From NCBI GenBank assembly GCA_933228895.1, contig OW121853.1, positions 74,260,645 to 74,324,644 of the forward strand: DNA of 64,000 nucleotides, read 5' to 3'. This stretch comes from Platycnemis pennipes. Lineage: Eukaryota > Arthropoda > Insecta > Odonata > Platycnemididae. The position numbers and the translations under genes were made by a program. Below, piece by piece: positions 11,461-22,861 of the stretch (positions within the stretch are counted from its first letter, which is position 1; each line of letters starts with the position of its first letter). Under the pieces are notes generated by a model. It was not told where the DNA came from. It did no database searches and saw only the letters and a program-made list of their open reading frames with translations.

Positions 11461-11639
11461 TTGAAAACGCTCATTACAAAATAAGCTCAAGGCAGCATCA
11501 TTGGTGGACAAGGTCATGCATCATGAGAATCCGATACAAAATTTTCATGGATCGTAACAATAATATTGCATACCTTTATGTAATACAGAAATCAATGCAA
11601 TTTATACTGACAGCTTATGCAGCTAAGGCCTTAATTCCC

Positions 11640-12480
11640 GCTGAGTTGAGCATTATTTTTCCATGTTTTCCAGGTTGACCCCGGTAGAGAATGTAGAATC
11701 GTTAGTTTCCAGAGAATCTAACAATTTGGGGAGAAAAGGTGTCTTTTAAAACATAACCTTGAGGAACTAAGTAATGCAGCTCTGTTTTGCCTCGCTCTTC
11801 ATACTTTTCTATAGCTCACGGTGAGGTGATACAGCATCCTGAAGTTCATGTTTGCATTTCAATCTTTCCTCTATGCATGATCGACTCAAAAGTAATTTTT
11901 CTTGAACTTTGTCAATTGCATTAAAACATCCTCAAGAGATATCACAGTCAATTAATGACTCCTTTTTGTCTGACTTAAGTAATTCCTCATTCTTCATCTA
12001 AATTTTCGTTGGCCAGAATCAATTCCAGTTCCAATTATTTGAAAGTTGTCTGACTGAAATAGATGCAGATTCTGTCACCTCCTTGTGATTTGGTTCTAAT
12101 AATTCTTCCACCTCTTTCTGCTGTTTGCCATCAAATCCTTGCCCCCCAAAAGCTTTTGCCAAAATTATGATTGCACTGAATTCCTCTTCAAATTATAAAA
12201 CCCAAGGAAAGTATTCACCACTTCTGGACAAAGGCTTTTCCAGCAAGCATTAAATGTAGACTCATTCACCTCACAGCATTCCATGGATCCAATACGATGT
12301 TAATTGCATCAATGATTTTGAATGAACGCCAGTAATTCATGTTCAAGCTAAAGGGTTCATCTCGAAACACCTGCATCAGTCTCTTGAATGTGTGCTAGTG
12401 TAGTAGGATTTAAAAGTTTCTATAACTTCTTGATCCAGTGCTTGTCAATGGATGTCGTAGTTGAAGGGAGAAACAGTACC
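11640..12480 (-). pseudogene. Tigger1-like transposase remnant
   Basis: Minus-strand pieces in shifted frames match the C-terminal half of Tigger transposases: LFLPSTTTSID then ALDQEVIETFKSYY (the third-Asp QPLDQG block and following helix), then YWRSFKIIDAINIV, NESTFNACWKSLCPEVV and a VEELLEPNHKEVTES acidic segment. Several frameshifts and stops separate them. It belongs to the element at 8222-13067. No first or second catalytic Asp block could be found. Confidence 0.72.
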
Positions 12481-13821
12481 TACTCAATGTTTTTGTCAGT
12501 ATTTTGCAGAGTAGAAGTAGAACTGATGTGGTGGCATCATTTTGTGGCTGTGACAATATCACAAAACTAATCTGCTGCTTGCAACAATTATTTTAAGCAG
12601 TTGTCTGACCCAAATAACTGCAGCTTCGGTCACTTGGATAAGCTTTTTTCACCACCAATCTGTACTCCCGTGAGCCTTGAATGGAAATGGAATGCAAAGT
12701 CTTGAAGAACATATACAAGGTAATGTCGAATGCACACAATGCAGATGAAGTTCTCAATAATAGTGAGCAAAAAGTTACATGTATCGTAATGAAATGATGA
12801 GTGCACAGTAAATGTCATGATTTATGACGTTCTTTACTCCCAATGTGATTTCATTCGACAAGCGCACTACTTCTAACATTACTCCTAATCCTTTAACCAA
12901 TGTATAGAATCATGATGGGGTGTGATTCCCTGGTTTGCTCCCACTGAGATATCAGAACCGTGTCATACCAAAAACAATAATCGTGTCTTGTAAAATTGGG
13001 TGCTTTACTATGACCATGTCTTAACGAAATCGCGTCCTGTGAAACCACGCTATGTAAGGGTTTACTGTATATCCTCAAGTTGAAAAAAAAATGGTAGCAT
13101 TTTCCAAGCTGCAGCTAATTTCTTTTATCTTTATCCTAGAGAATAAGAATCTCCTGTTCTCATCCAAAATGGCAACCTTTCTAGGAGCATGGGTGTTCTT
13201 CTGGTCTTTGTAGCTTATTATTAGAAAAAAACATTTTTCACCAATATATGTTATTTTTTCCTTTTTAACTGAGTCCATGTTATTTTGAGTACATTAGCAT
13301 TACTCATGTCACAGTAATTTATCATCAATTTATTATGACATGACGTAGGGTCACTTCTAAACAGCTTTTCCCCAATTAGTTTAAAGGAATGATATATTTT
13401 CAGCCATTCTCTTTTCACAAAGTGAGGATAGCAATTGCAGGTGACCAACCTCAGTGCAAATCAAATTCGGTGGGGTAAATGCAGCAGAAGTTTGGGTTAC
13501 CTATATCATTCTGTTACCGGGAAAACTCCCAGCCATCATATATGCACAAATCTTCAGAGGTTACAAGAACCTGAGCTAAGAGTGATGGAAGGCACAATTG
13601 GTAGAAATCAAGCTGTGTTGATTATAATATTGAGCCAGAGCCCCATTTAGAAATAAAATTAGCAAGGAGTGATTTGCACTTCTTTCCCCCTCCCCCACCC
13701 TGCCCCCCTCTCTATTACACTCCTGAGAACACAAATGATGAACTATCTACAAACGTGGACATTCATACACAACTACAAACACATGTGATCGAACAAGAGA
13801 GTAAAAAATATGTGAACTTAC

Positions 13822-14093
13822 AGTTTCCTCAAAATTAGTATGGTTTATGAAGAACAAATTGTTTCTCACACCCATAATAGCATTGTAATTCATCACAGTG
13901 GGGTGATTTTCCAACAGGGGGTAGATGGCTGGAATTATCAAATCAGCAATATCTGGTCTCATTCGGTGCTGAATTTTCAAGGTCTCAAAGCTCACACCAT
14001 TCATTAGCAATCGCTCAAAAAGAGAGATGTCCAAATGATAGTCTTTGGCAAGTTTGTACACAGCAGTTGTAGGGCGAAGCTGTTTGTGGTCAC
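13822..14093 (-). CDS. ZNFX1: ZNFX1-like helicase, exon 3
   Basis: The acceptor is TACTTTTGCAG and the donor GTAAGTTC, with 272 bp entering in phase 1 and leaving in phase 0. It begins inside the conserved GDHKQLRP helicase motif III and contains the QHRMRPDIADLI motif (motif IV region) and NNLFFINHTNFEET. These are characteristic ZNFX1 segments. Known family members continue directly into the block encoded by exon 4, across the 6.5-kb transposon-filled intron. Confidence 0.94.
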
Positions 14094-14167
14094 CTGCAAA
14101 AGTAAAGATCAGAATTAAATAGTCCATTAAAGTTATGTTTATCTCTCTTGATTTGAAATGATCCTAC

Positions 14168-14251
14168 CTATTAAAATAAGGTGCTCACATCTTGATGATA
14201 AAGATACAATGACGTGTGATTCCAGAACTTCAGCAGCCTCTTCAACAATCA
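14168..14251 (-). CDS. ZNFX1: ZNFX1-like helicase, exon 2 (Walker B)
   Basis: This 84-bp exon encodes VIVEEAAEVLESHVIVSL and SSRCEHLILIG. VEEAAE is the helicase motif II (Walker B) form seen in ZNFX1. The acceptor is AAATTTTCAG and the donor GTAGGAT. Phase 1 on both sides joins exactly to exon 1 (CRI) and exon 3 (GDHKQ). Confidence 0.93.
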
Positions 14252-14712
14252 CTGAAAATTTTAAAGATATGTGTCAATAATTAAACCAATTTAATCCTTA
14301 TTTTTACCTTTCATTCAAGTTTAACATGTTCAACCCGGCTTACGATTTCTATTACATGCTTTTGGGGCAGCTTAAGGGAGAAAAATAATGTTAAACAGGT
14401 GGCAATGTATTACTGAAATTTAGCATTTACCTGATGGGTGCCATTGACTGCAAACTAATGGCTCCTTTCAAATTATTTTTCCTAGAAATCTAAGAGCCAT
14501 CATCTGATACTGCAAATCTCCACCAGTGGATAACACCAGGGTGAACATGTCAAGTACATCTTAAATGCATCAAAGCATGCACAGTCAATTGCAATGAATT
14601 GTTGCATCATATTCTATCCCATGAGCCCAGTGCACAATCATTTCTTTCTTACCATATGAACAACACTGGCTATGAAATGCCAGGGATCAACCTATAAGGC
14701 AACTTTTCTTAC
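14252..14712 (-). other. ZNFX1-like intron 1
   Basis: This short intron between the GTAAGAAAAG donor and the TTTTCAG acceptor contains no recognisable element. Confidence 0.85.
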
Positions 14713-17700
14713 CTATTCTGCATCCCAGCATTTGAAGCAGGGTCTGATTCTTTGCAGCTCCAGTGGTAGTCATCCCAACAACATCAGCTCTTTTCATTGC
14801 TTCCAAATTTAAGCAGTCCAAAATTTCAAGCTTTTGTTGGCTCAACTGCTCATAATGTGAACTAATATTCTGTGATTTCTGCTGATAGAATTTCAGCATG
14901 TTAGACACCCAATGATTATACAATGACCACCTAAGGTCTGGATGCAAATTATTAAGATCGCTCGTCCCATCCAACTGTGACAAAAGATACTTGTCATCTT
15001 CCTTTTTCTCCATTAGTTTCATCTTGAGGTAGGAGAATTTTCTTTTAAGAGACTGCATTTTGTTATAGAACTTTCTCTTGCGCACACGGGCTTCCTTTCC
15101 AGACTCGGTAATGTAATTCATCAGACTCTGCAAACTCATGGCATAAAGCTCTGACATTCCATTTGAAATTGGCTCACTATCATTCATGTTCACTCTATTG
15201 CCAGAATACACATAAAAGTAATACCCAGCTAATAACCAACGAATAAGAATGTCATCATCCAATTCTCCATTGGTTGTAAAGAATGCTGCATGTTCCTTTT
15301 TCATTCCCTGACATAAAATTTGCAAGGAAAAGATCCCAGAATCCTTTTTTAATTCCTTGATTATACAAGAAGTGGATTTCAGATCAATTCCACATTTACC
15401 AAGACTCATTTCAACTGTCTTCAGGGCATCACTTCTTATTTTATTTCTCCTCCTAAAAGATTTCAAATTGAACTCATTAAGAACATCACTCTTTGACTGG
15501 CCTCCAATTCTGATGACATTTTTGGTGAATTCAAGAATCCCTTCGAGAAACTGATCGAGAGCATGGTTTGTGAAACACACAACCAGAATTGGCCCTTTAA
15601 CAACACTTCTCCAGTGAGAAGAATTTTCAAGTAGTATTTTCGTGATCATCAAACCAAGATAAGTTTTTCCAGTTCCTGGTGGTCCCTGAATCACAGCGCA
15701 TTTTCTTGTCAAGGCGGAATGCAAGGCTTTGAACTGAGATTCGTTCACTTTGAGTTCACTGAAATGAGGCCAGTTTTTTATGTCGACAACTGGAAAATTA
15801 AAACCATTCATGCTGTAAACAGCACCATGATTTCGGTCTAGGTAACTGGGAAGTTGTGCTTCTGGTGTAACACTGATGATATACTCCTTCAATGGAAAAT
15901 TTCTATCGTTGAAGTTTTTAAGTCCTTTTAGCACATGCTGGTAAGCTTCAAAGTAAACTTCACTCTCTGCCATAATGAATTCCTTGCCAAGTATATCTCC
16001 CATGTCCTCGTCTCCGATAAGTTTGCATTTCAGAATGCCTTTCTCCAGCAGCTTTAAATCCCTTTCAATGATAACTCCCAAAAACAGTGAACTAAATAAA
16101 TCATTTGTGAAGCAGAGTAGGGAGCCAAAGAGAAGTCTCTTGGATCTCTTCCACTTCACTTGCCTCAAGCGTGCCCGTGGATCAAAGAGGACTTCAGTGA
16201 CTTGCGTGCCATCTTCGATGAACTGATTCTGAATCCGAACACCATGATAAAATCTCACGTTTTCCACCCGTCTGAACTTGCTAGTTCCCGATGACTGCTG
16301 CTCAATGAAATCTGCGATGCCGTCTCTCAACGGAATCAGGAAATCACCCCTCAGAAGATTGAATTGAATGTCCAGGTAATGCTCCACGCTCTTGTATGGC
16401 CCTTCCACGACAGCGGGAAACAATCTGATTGGAGTCTGGCGTAAAAGATCTTGAGGGAGAGGATAAATGCTGACTTCACGAAAATCATCACCAAGTTGCC
16501 ACTCACGTTTCCGCTTCTTTTTGGAATCAGCATCAACCTCCACGCTCTTGAAAGCATTAATTGAGGACAACAGGAAATCGTACTTCTTCCCCAAGTCCTC
16601 GGGTACGGAAATATTTTTAAATCCTCTCAAATTTTGAACGGCCATGAATGCTTTGTTTGAGTGTTCCTTCAGTCGTTCCAAAGCTGTGTTGGGGATAATA
16701 TCAATGATTTCTTGATAAAACCTCTGCAAATTGCCAAAGTAACTGAGGAGCTCTTCCTTGCTGTATTTAAGATTCAGGGCCAATACGTCAAAGGCGAATG
16801 CAGAGAATTTCTCCATTATATTGCATCTAACTGAATGTGCCAGAAAAGCTGCTTTCCTTTCTTCCATTTCTGTATCACATGCTTTAGCTAGCAAAGCAGC
16901 AACAAGCATAATGACATCAGATCTACAATTCATGTTCAAAAAGGATATAAATTCATTCATCTTTGAAGTCAAGTGCATGACTACTTCGTTGGGGTTCATT
17001 TCTATCATTTCTTTGAGGATGGAATACCTAAATCCACGTTCTTCTTCAGCTCCCAATCTTTTGTCACTGCAAGTTCTTTCATAATATGAATGTTCTGCAT
17101 TAGATGGCCCAGACTCAAGAAGGGAGCTCTGCTGAAGACTAATTTCACCTGACGTTGAATCTAACTCCTGCCCTATCTTCAATCTTTTACTGGTGCGAGT
17201 TCTTTCAGAATATGAATGTTCTGCGTTAGATGGCCCAGACTCAGCAAGGGAACTTTGCTGAAGACTAATTTCACCTGACGTTGAATCTAAATCCTGCCCT
17301 ATCTTCAATCTTTTACTGGTGTGAGATCTTTCAGAATATGAATGTTCTGCGTTAGATGGCCCAGACTCAGCAAGGGAACTCTGCTGTAGACTACTTTCAT
17401 TAGATGTTGAATCTAACTCCTGCTTAATCTTCAATCTTTTTCTGGTGTGAGTTCTTTCAGAATCTGAATGTTCTGCGTTAGTTGGCCCAGACTCAACGAG
17501 GGAGTTCTGCTGAAGACTAATTTCACTTGACGTTGTATCTAACTCCTGCTCAATCTTTATTTTTCTGGTGTGAGTTCTTCCAGTATCTGAATCTTTTGCG
17601 TTAATTGGCCCAGACTCAGCAATGGAACTTTGCAGTAGACTACATTCATTAGATGTTGACTCTAACTCCTGCTTAACCTTCAATCTTTTTCTGGTGTGCG

Positions 17701-18001
17701 TTCTTTCAGAATCTGAATGTTCTGTGATAGTTTGCCCAGACTCAGCAATGGAGCTTTGCTGTAGACTACTTTTGTTAGACGCTGACTCATCTTCACCTTT
17801 CTCAGTGTAAAATAACTTCCGCTTAACCTGTAATCTTTTGCTAATGCGTGTTTCTTTAGAATGTGAATATCCTGGGCTAGTTGGCCCAGACTCAGCAAGG
17901 GAACTTTGTCGAAGACTACTTTTGCTGGATGTTGACTCATCATATTTCCGAGCCGGAGGTAAATTTCCCTTCATTTCTTTTTTATTATATTTTCTTCGCA
18001 T
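14713..18001 (-). CDS. ZNFX1: ZNFX1-like helicase, exon 1: repeat N-terminus, ZNFX1 core, Walker A
   Basis: The exon has 1096 codons from the ATG at 18001 (MRRKYNKKEMKGNLPP). An in-frame stop lies 12 codons upstream and a plausible 3' splice site is at 18089, so 18001 is the best start. Residues about 20-300 are a tandem 42-residue Ser-rich repeat with basic KRLK motifs. Residues about 310-700 match the ZNFX1 N-terminal region, including DDFREVSIYPLPQDLL and LPLRDGI-type blocks. Walker A GPPGTGKT is at about 773-780, then CFTNHALDQFLEGIL (motif Ia), a long charged insertion, and DVVGMTTTGAAKNQTLL before the Walker B exon. ZNFX1 is an SF1 RNA helicase. The enzymatic core appears intact. Confidence 0.95.
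17090..17945 (-). repeat. 126-bp coding tandem repeat, seven copies
   Basis: Units start at a TGGCCCAGACTC landmark at 17105, 17231, 17357, 17483, 17606, about 17731 and 17881. The spacing is 126 bp for the first four and slightly irregular after. Each encodes a 42-residue unit whose core is SLQQSSLAESGP-NAEHS followed by basic THTRKRLKIKQELDSTS. The units nearest the core of the protein are the most alike, which suggests recent expansion at that end. All are in frame. Confidence 0.93.
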
Positions 18002-18088
18002 GGTATCTTTTATGGACAGCAATTTAGCTAGTTTTTACCATGAAAGAATTTGCCAGTTTGAAGTGCCCACGCCACCAATGACGAACAC
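18002..18088 (-). other. Probable 5' untranslated part of exon 1, with a five-codon upstream ORF
   Basis: The minus strand has a good splice acceptor, TTCCTTTCTCAG, ending at 18089. The 87 bases from there to the ATG at 18001 contain one earlier ATG (18041) opening a five-codon frame (M-V-K-T-S-stop). The first exon and promoter were not identified, so this is inference from sequence signals only. Confidence 0.45.
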
Positions 18089-18325
18089 CTGAGAAAGGAA
18101 TTAAAGGTCAGATTAAGTGGAAAGTGCCATCTTTTATTCAGCAAACAAGAGAACCTAAGATTCCCACAAGACTAAGAGAGGCTATGCGCTTATTTTGGTA
18201 TGAAATTTTGTCCAGATACCCCTCAAATATTATTAAATGATGAAGAAACTTGGCTTAGTTCACGGCATAACATTAAAAGGATTATTTCTTATCAACTATC
18301 AAACCCAAATTTCTACTGGCTTTCA

Positions 18326-18858
18326 ATGGGGTCGTTTACCACATTTTTCATCGCCGAATCTGATAGTTTGTAAAATAAAAAGACCCATATTTTTCAGTTT
18401 TTTGATCCGTCAATTATTTCTCGAGTTATAAGCAGCGAAAAACTAATGTTTTTAACCCTTTCAAAATAGTGAGCATGGTGCAACCTCTGACGTATATCGA
18501 CTTCGTCCAATCACAACTGAGCCCGCGAAGCTACTTCGCCTCATCGCAATGGGGGGACACACAGCTGACTCTGCCAATCGGAGCAGTTGCGACAGCATCT
18601 GTGCGAGCAGACCTTCCGAGAACCCCCCTCCACGCCCTTCCCTTCCTCAAAAAGCAGTGAAGACGGTAGGAAAATGACGTCAATGTTATCAAAGCAGATT
18701 TTTCGTTGGGCGTCACCTTTTGCTTATTTTAATTTTTGATTTATGAGTGAATCGCTGTGGTTAGAAGATTAATTTTCTCAATAAAATTCTTTTTTCGTTT
18801 CCCTCTAACGATTTCGTGTACAAAATTGCGATTTCGGTTCCGAGTAAACGCCCCCATT
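18326..18858 (+). repeat. Family C dispersed element, copy 1 (~530 bp)
   Basis: This is the reverse complement of 42247-42775 along its full length. Termini read AATGGGGTCGTTTAC and, from the other end, AATGGGGGCGTTTAC, so the element has short terminal inverted repeats. It is non-coding, with a GC-rich centre. No clear target duplication is visible at this copy. Confidence 0.75.
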
Positions 18859-18859
18859 T

Positions 18860-20075
18860 ATTTTAACCGTGTTTGGCATACCACCTTTCATATAATTAGC
18901 ACCTTCCCTGGGTAATGACACCAAGCCATGAAATGGCAATACCTTACTCCAAGAATTGGTGAAGGACCTTGGTAGATACATAAGTATTCCTGTCTGAATT
19001 CATATAAGCTTCAAATATTTCTTATTACTTGAGATTATAACTTCTACCAAACAAATTATTTTCGACCAGATCATCATTAGGATGGGGGCATAGAGCAAAT
19101 AGTGCTTAGTATTGATGGGCAATTAAGTTCCATTTAGGGAATAGTTCACTGAACTAGTCACATGTTGGAACTATTCAGATTAACTTTTAACTGCTGTGTT
19201 GGTAGTTTAATATCAAGGGTGATCATATGTCACAAAGTTTTAGCAGGAATAGATTCAACAGGAGTCTGTCGTTTCCATAGTACATTTTGATCACAACTTA
19301 TACTATCTTATTTAATATTCATAGGCAATGAGCATATGGGGTTTTGCATCCCTTCTTCGGTGTAAGGTGGTCAAACCCACTTCGACATCAGCAGTAGCTA
19401 AGGCTTTGAACCTAGCCTGCAATTTTACAAAAAAATGTCTTTCCATTGGGGCAATCAGATTGATACACACAGATGCTTATGAAAGAGCAGTCTTTCTGAA
19501 GGGGAAAAGATCCTTCGAAGGCTAAAGACACTGCCCCCAGACCTGGAGGAAGGAATCTCAGGAAACAAGTACCTTACTCGGTCCCTTGTCTATCGAATGC
19601 CTTTCCCTGAGCCTATTCAATCAATTAGAGTTAGTGAATCCTTCATATCACAGACATCTGTCTATATTCAGGAAGGGCTAAATTAAAGTCAAATTTGGCT
19701 CGGTTTTAGTCAAGTGGGCTATTGTCACTTACTCTAATAGATGCCACGGATTTTCCTAGAGGTTTCAAAAATTTTGCCAGGCATTCTATTTCTTTTCACA
19801 CGAATTCTGGCTCATTCACAGCTGGCGTCCACCATCCATATTTTCCTCATCAATCTGTCTTTCTATATACATAGGTGGTTTATAATTCATAGCCATAGCT
19901 TCTAAACAGAAATAATCTGGGACAGAAATGAATTAGGAATTTTCTTTCGGATTCCAACACTGGAGACTTTGTCAGACGAAGTGAACGAAGGTCTTCCTAA
20001 ATTGGATGATTTTTTATGGAACTTCATAGAGAAGTAATGCTAATGACACATGTGAGAGATTAAATGATCATGAAA
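18860..20075. other. No recognisable gene
   Basis: Unique-looking AT-rich sequence. The 65-codon plus frame at 19328-19525 matches nothing I know. Confidence 0.5.
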
Positions 20076-20077
20076 TA

Positions 20078-21838
20078 CCGTATTTGTCCGAATATAGCCC
20101 CCATGCGATTATAAGCCACTTTCCACCCCCCCCCCTCCCCCCCCCCCCCCATCAAGCCTCACTTTTGGAAAACATTAACGTCTACTATTAACAACTTCCT
20201 TTGGAGGTAAACACACTTTTTATGTCAAAAATAGAATATGTACCTGAATTAGTACTTAGGTTTAATGTACTAAGAACTTTAACTTGAATTTTTCAAGTAT
20301 CTAGGCAAGAGAATGAAATACTTGATCAACTTAAACTTTTCCAAACTTTTAATGATTCTGAACCTCTATTATTTGTGGATTCTATATCTAGTGAAGATTC
20401 ACTTTTGGCCTCTATTCTTTTCTGAGAAATACATTTGCATTTTCCTTTAAAATGCAACTCATGACTAATAAATACAATGAAATGCACATTTTTCTATCTT
20501 CTATTATACCTATGTATTTGATTCCTCCTCTTCTGATACACTACCACCTGACTCATCACTTTCTTCTTGACCACAGGGAGACCAGTCTTTATCATCCTCA
20601 TCATCAGAGTCCATCCAAACAATGTCATCCTCTGTACCATCCATTTATTAGATATACAACATTTTTTAAAACTCTTAATCACAATTTCTTCAGGAATGCT
20701 ATTCCGACAATTTAGTACCCATTGAGTGATGAGGGCTGGAGAAGGTTTCTTTAAAGAAATATTATTCCTGACGGGAGTATATTCCTTTTTCTCCTCCAGC
20801 ATCCACTCAGCATAAGTTGCCTTCAACCTGCCCTTAAAGGGTTTGTTTATCGACACACTGAGTGGCTGAAGCAGGCTCGTCATTCCTCCAGGGATTGCAA
20901 CCAAGTCAGAATTTCCTGCCCTGATATACTTCTTCACTTACTCAGTAACGTGTCCCTTAAAGGAATCTAGCACAAGCATTGATGGCATGTTGAGGAGAGC
21001 TCCTGGTCTTCTCTGCCAAACCATTTTAACCCAGTCTCTCACTAAGTCTTCTGTCATCCACCCTTTCTCTTGAACCTGTACAAGAATCCCAGGAGGAAAC
21101 TTATCTTTTGGCTGAGTCTTCCTCTTAAATATCACATAAGGTGGCTTCCTTCCATCAGCCGTGATGCCCAGCATGCATGTAATTCTTGTCTTTTCATTTC
21201 CCGTTGTTTTAATCGATACTGATTTTGAACCCCTCTCTTCCACAGTAGTAGAACTGGGCATGTCAAAATAGATTGGTGTCTGGTCCACGTTATCAATTTG
21301 CCCCAACAGGTATCGTTGCCGCTGTCGCAAGTGAATAATGTAACGCTGGAAACTTACCATCTTCTCTTCATAGAATTGGGGTAGATGCTGGGAGACTGTT
21401 GTTCGTCTTCGCCAGGAAAACCCATTCCTCTTCATCATCCTCTGTAACCACCCACAACTCACTTGAAAATCTCCCCTTGAAATCCCCATTTCACTTGCAA
21501 TCTTTCTAGCTTCCTTACAGATCATAGCGTGTCACAGCTAAACCACTACTTCGATTTTCGCGTACAAATCTGACAACACGCACTTCCAATTCCGTGTGTC
21601 TACCGGTAGTTGCACCCCGAAATGCGCAGTGGGATGCACAGGTTTTGATAAGTAGAGGAAGCTGTGTTTGCCAAAGTCTGACACTTTTTCTGTCCACACA
21701 TAATTTTTCAGCTGCTGAATGGTTTCCATTGGCTCCGACATATTTTGCTACAGCAATTTTGAAATTTGCATCGTGACTCCTACGCATGTGGGCCATTAAT
21801 TGCTGTATCATAGACCCCCTTCTCTCTACTGGATTCAT
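20078..21838 (-). mobile_element. Tigger/pogo-like element, one end visible
   Basis: At 20076-20077 a TA precedes CCGTATTTGTCCGAATATAG, a form of terminal repeat often seen on Tigger-like elements. A C-rich homopolymer tract (about 20125-20150) follows. The transposase remnant runs on the minus strand with its start at 21838. The matching inverted end beyond 21838 was not found. Confidence 0.65.
20494..21838 (-). pseudogene. Tigger/pogo transposase with frameshift, stop and substituted catalytic residue
   Basis: Three pieces are collinear. Piece 21838-21515 begins MNPVERRG and has a psq-like helix-turn-helix (HSAAEKLCVDRKSVRLWQ). Piece 21525-20938 has the CENP-B-type HTH (GWLQRMMKRNGFSWRRRT), the first DDD block DNVDQTPIYFD and the second LVLDSFKGHVTE. 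Piece 20937-20494 continues in the same frame after a single TAA. A +1 shift near 21520 separates the first two. The third-Asp motif, usually QPLDVSxNKPFK, reads QPLSVSINKPFK. About 450 codons in total, near the family norm. Confidence 0.85.
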
Positions 21839-22540
21839 ATTTATTGCTTATCTATAAACAGCAGTGACTGCCTGTGAAATGAAAGCTGTTTCCAAACTGC
21901 TTGGAACACGGTGGAGCAAACAAGTATTTTGAAATAAACACCTCGGGAACCGAAGCACAACAACACCCAATCATTTTGTTGCCGCAAGCACGTCAATTGT
22001 GTGAAAGATTATGAAATAATTGTTATGGATCCCTGTAATTGTCTTCGTTTGTACATTGTAAGAGTCAATTGTTTTCATTGTGTTCTATGATGTGCGCTCA
22101 ACAGTGTTTTATATATTTATTGGAATGATGACGATGCATCTCACGTCAGTCTTGGCACCCATGTTATTTACATTCAGCAGTTACTGGTTAGTTGGTAGTT
22201 ACCTTTGATGTAATTGTTATTTATCATAATACAATGCATTTGCTTAATTTTTAGTTTGTGTTTAAATAAAAATGGCAGAAAGATAAATGTGAAGGGGCAA
22301 TATCTCGACTATCTACTCAATGGACTTTATACAGCACCTATTGAGTACATTTTGGTGGAAGGGAAAATTGGATGTCTTGAGAGACTAAAACGAGGGTTTC
22401 GATTTATTTCCCCTTATTAGAAATCTCCTTGTGATTCCCTTTTCCCCATATCTGCTTAATGTACTTCATTCACAATGTTGCTCATCTTGTTTAGACAGGT
22501 CTAAACTTTGAATGTGAAAAACAAATGGGGATAAAGAGTC
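21839..22540. other. No recognisable gene
   Basis: AT-rich sequence between the Tigger remnant and the LINE. It may include the lost 5' end of the Tigger. Confidence 0.45.
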
Positions 22541-22861
22541 AGTGACTCCAGGGTGGGACATGGGCAGAACATGCCTATGGACCACCAAGACCGCCATGCA
22601 TGGTGAAGAGCCACATCCTCCTCGAGGTGCTCCTGGTATCGCTGAACATGATGGATCTAGACCTGGCAGTCAATAAACAGCTCCCATCACCACGGTGCGT
22701 CTCTGTGCTAAGGGTGACCGCATCTGCGGGGCGGAGGGTAAGAAGTCGTCAACAGAGAGACTCCGGATACTGGGTGACCTCCGGTTTTATTTAGCCTTAC
22801 CCATGCATGCAGCACTGCTTGGGCGGACACCATATATCCCTAGCTACTCGCAGGACCAAAC

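Larger units (their letters stand above)
8222..13067 (-). mobile_element. Degraded Tigger/pogo element carrying a nested element
   Basis: The left end reads CAGTAGACCCTCACATAGGG and the right end, on the minus strand, CAGTAAACCCTTACATAGCG: a 20-bp inverted repeat with three differences. TA flanks each side (8220-8221, 13068-13069). Subtracting the nested insertion (8373-10689 plus its TA) leaves about 2.5 kb, close to the usual Tigger length. A Tigger-like transposase remnant lies inside on the minus strand. It sits within a ZNFX1-like intron in the same orientation as the gene. Confidence 0.75.
7308..13821 (-). other. ZNFX1-like intron 3 (6.5 kb)
   Basis: This is the largest visible intron. 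Most of its length is transposon: a degraded Tigger (8222-13067) with a nested Tc1/mariner-like element (8373-10689) and a palindromic GTCGGC-rich block. The remaining parts (7308-8221 and 13068-13821) are AT-rich and show no coding signal. Confidence 0.85.

Noticed and set aside
17230..17610. CRISPR-like regular repeats (126-bp spacing)
   Set aside because: Repeats and spacers together form continuous tandem units in a coding frame of a eukaryotic gene.
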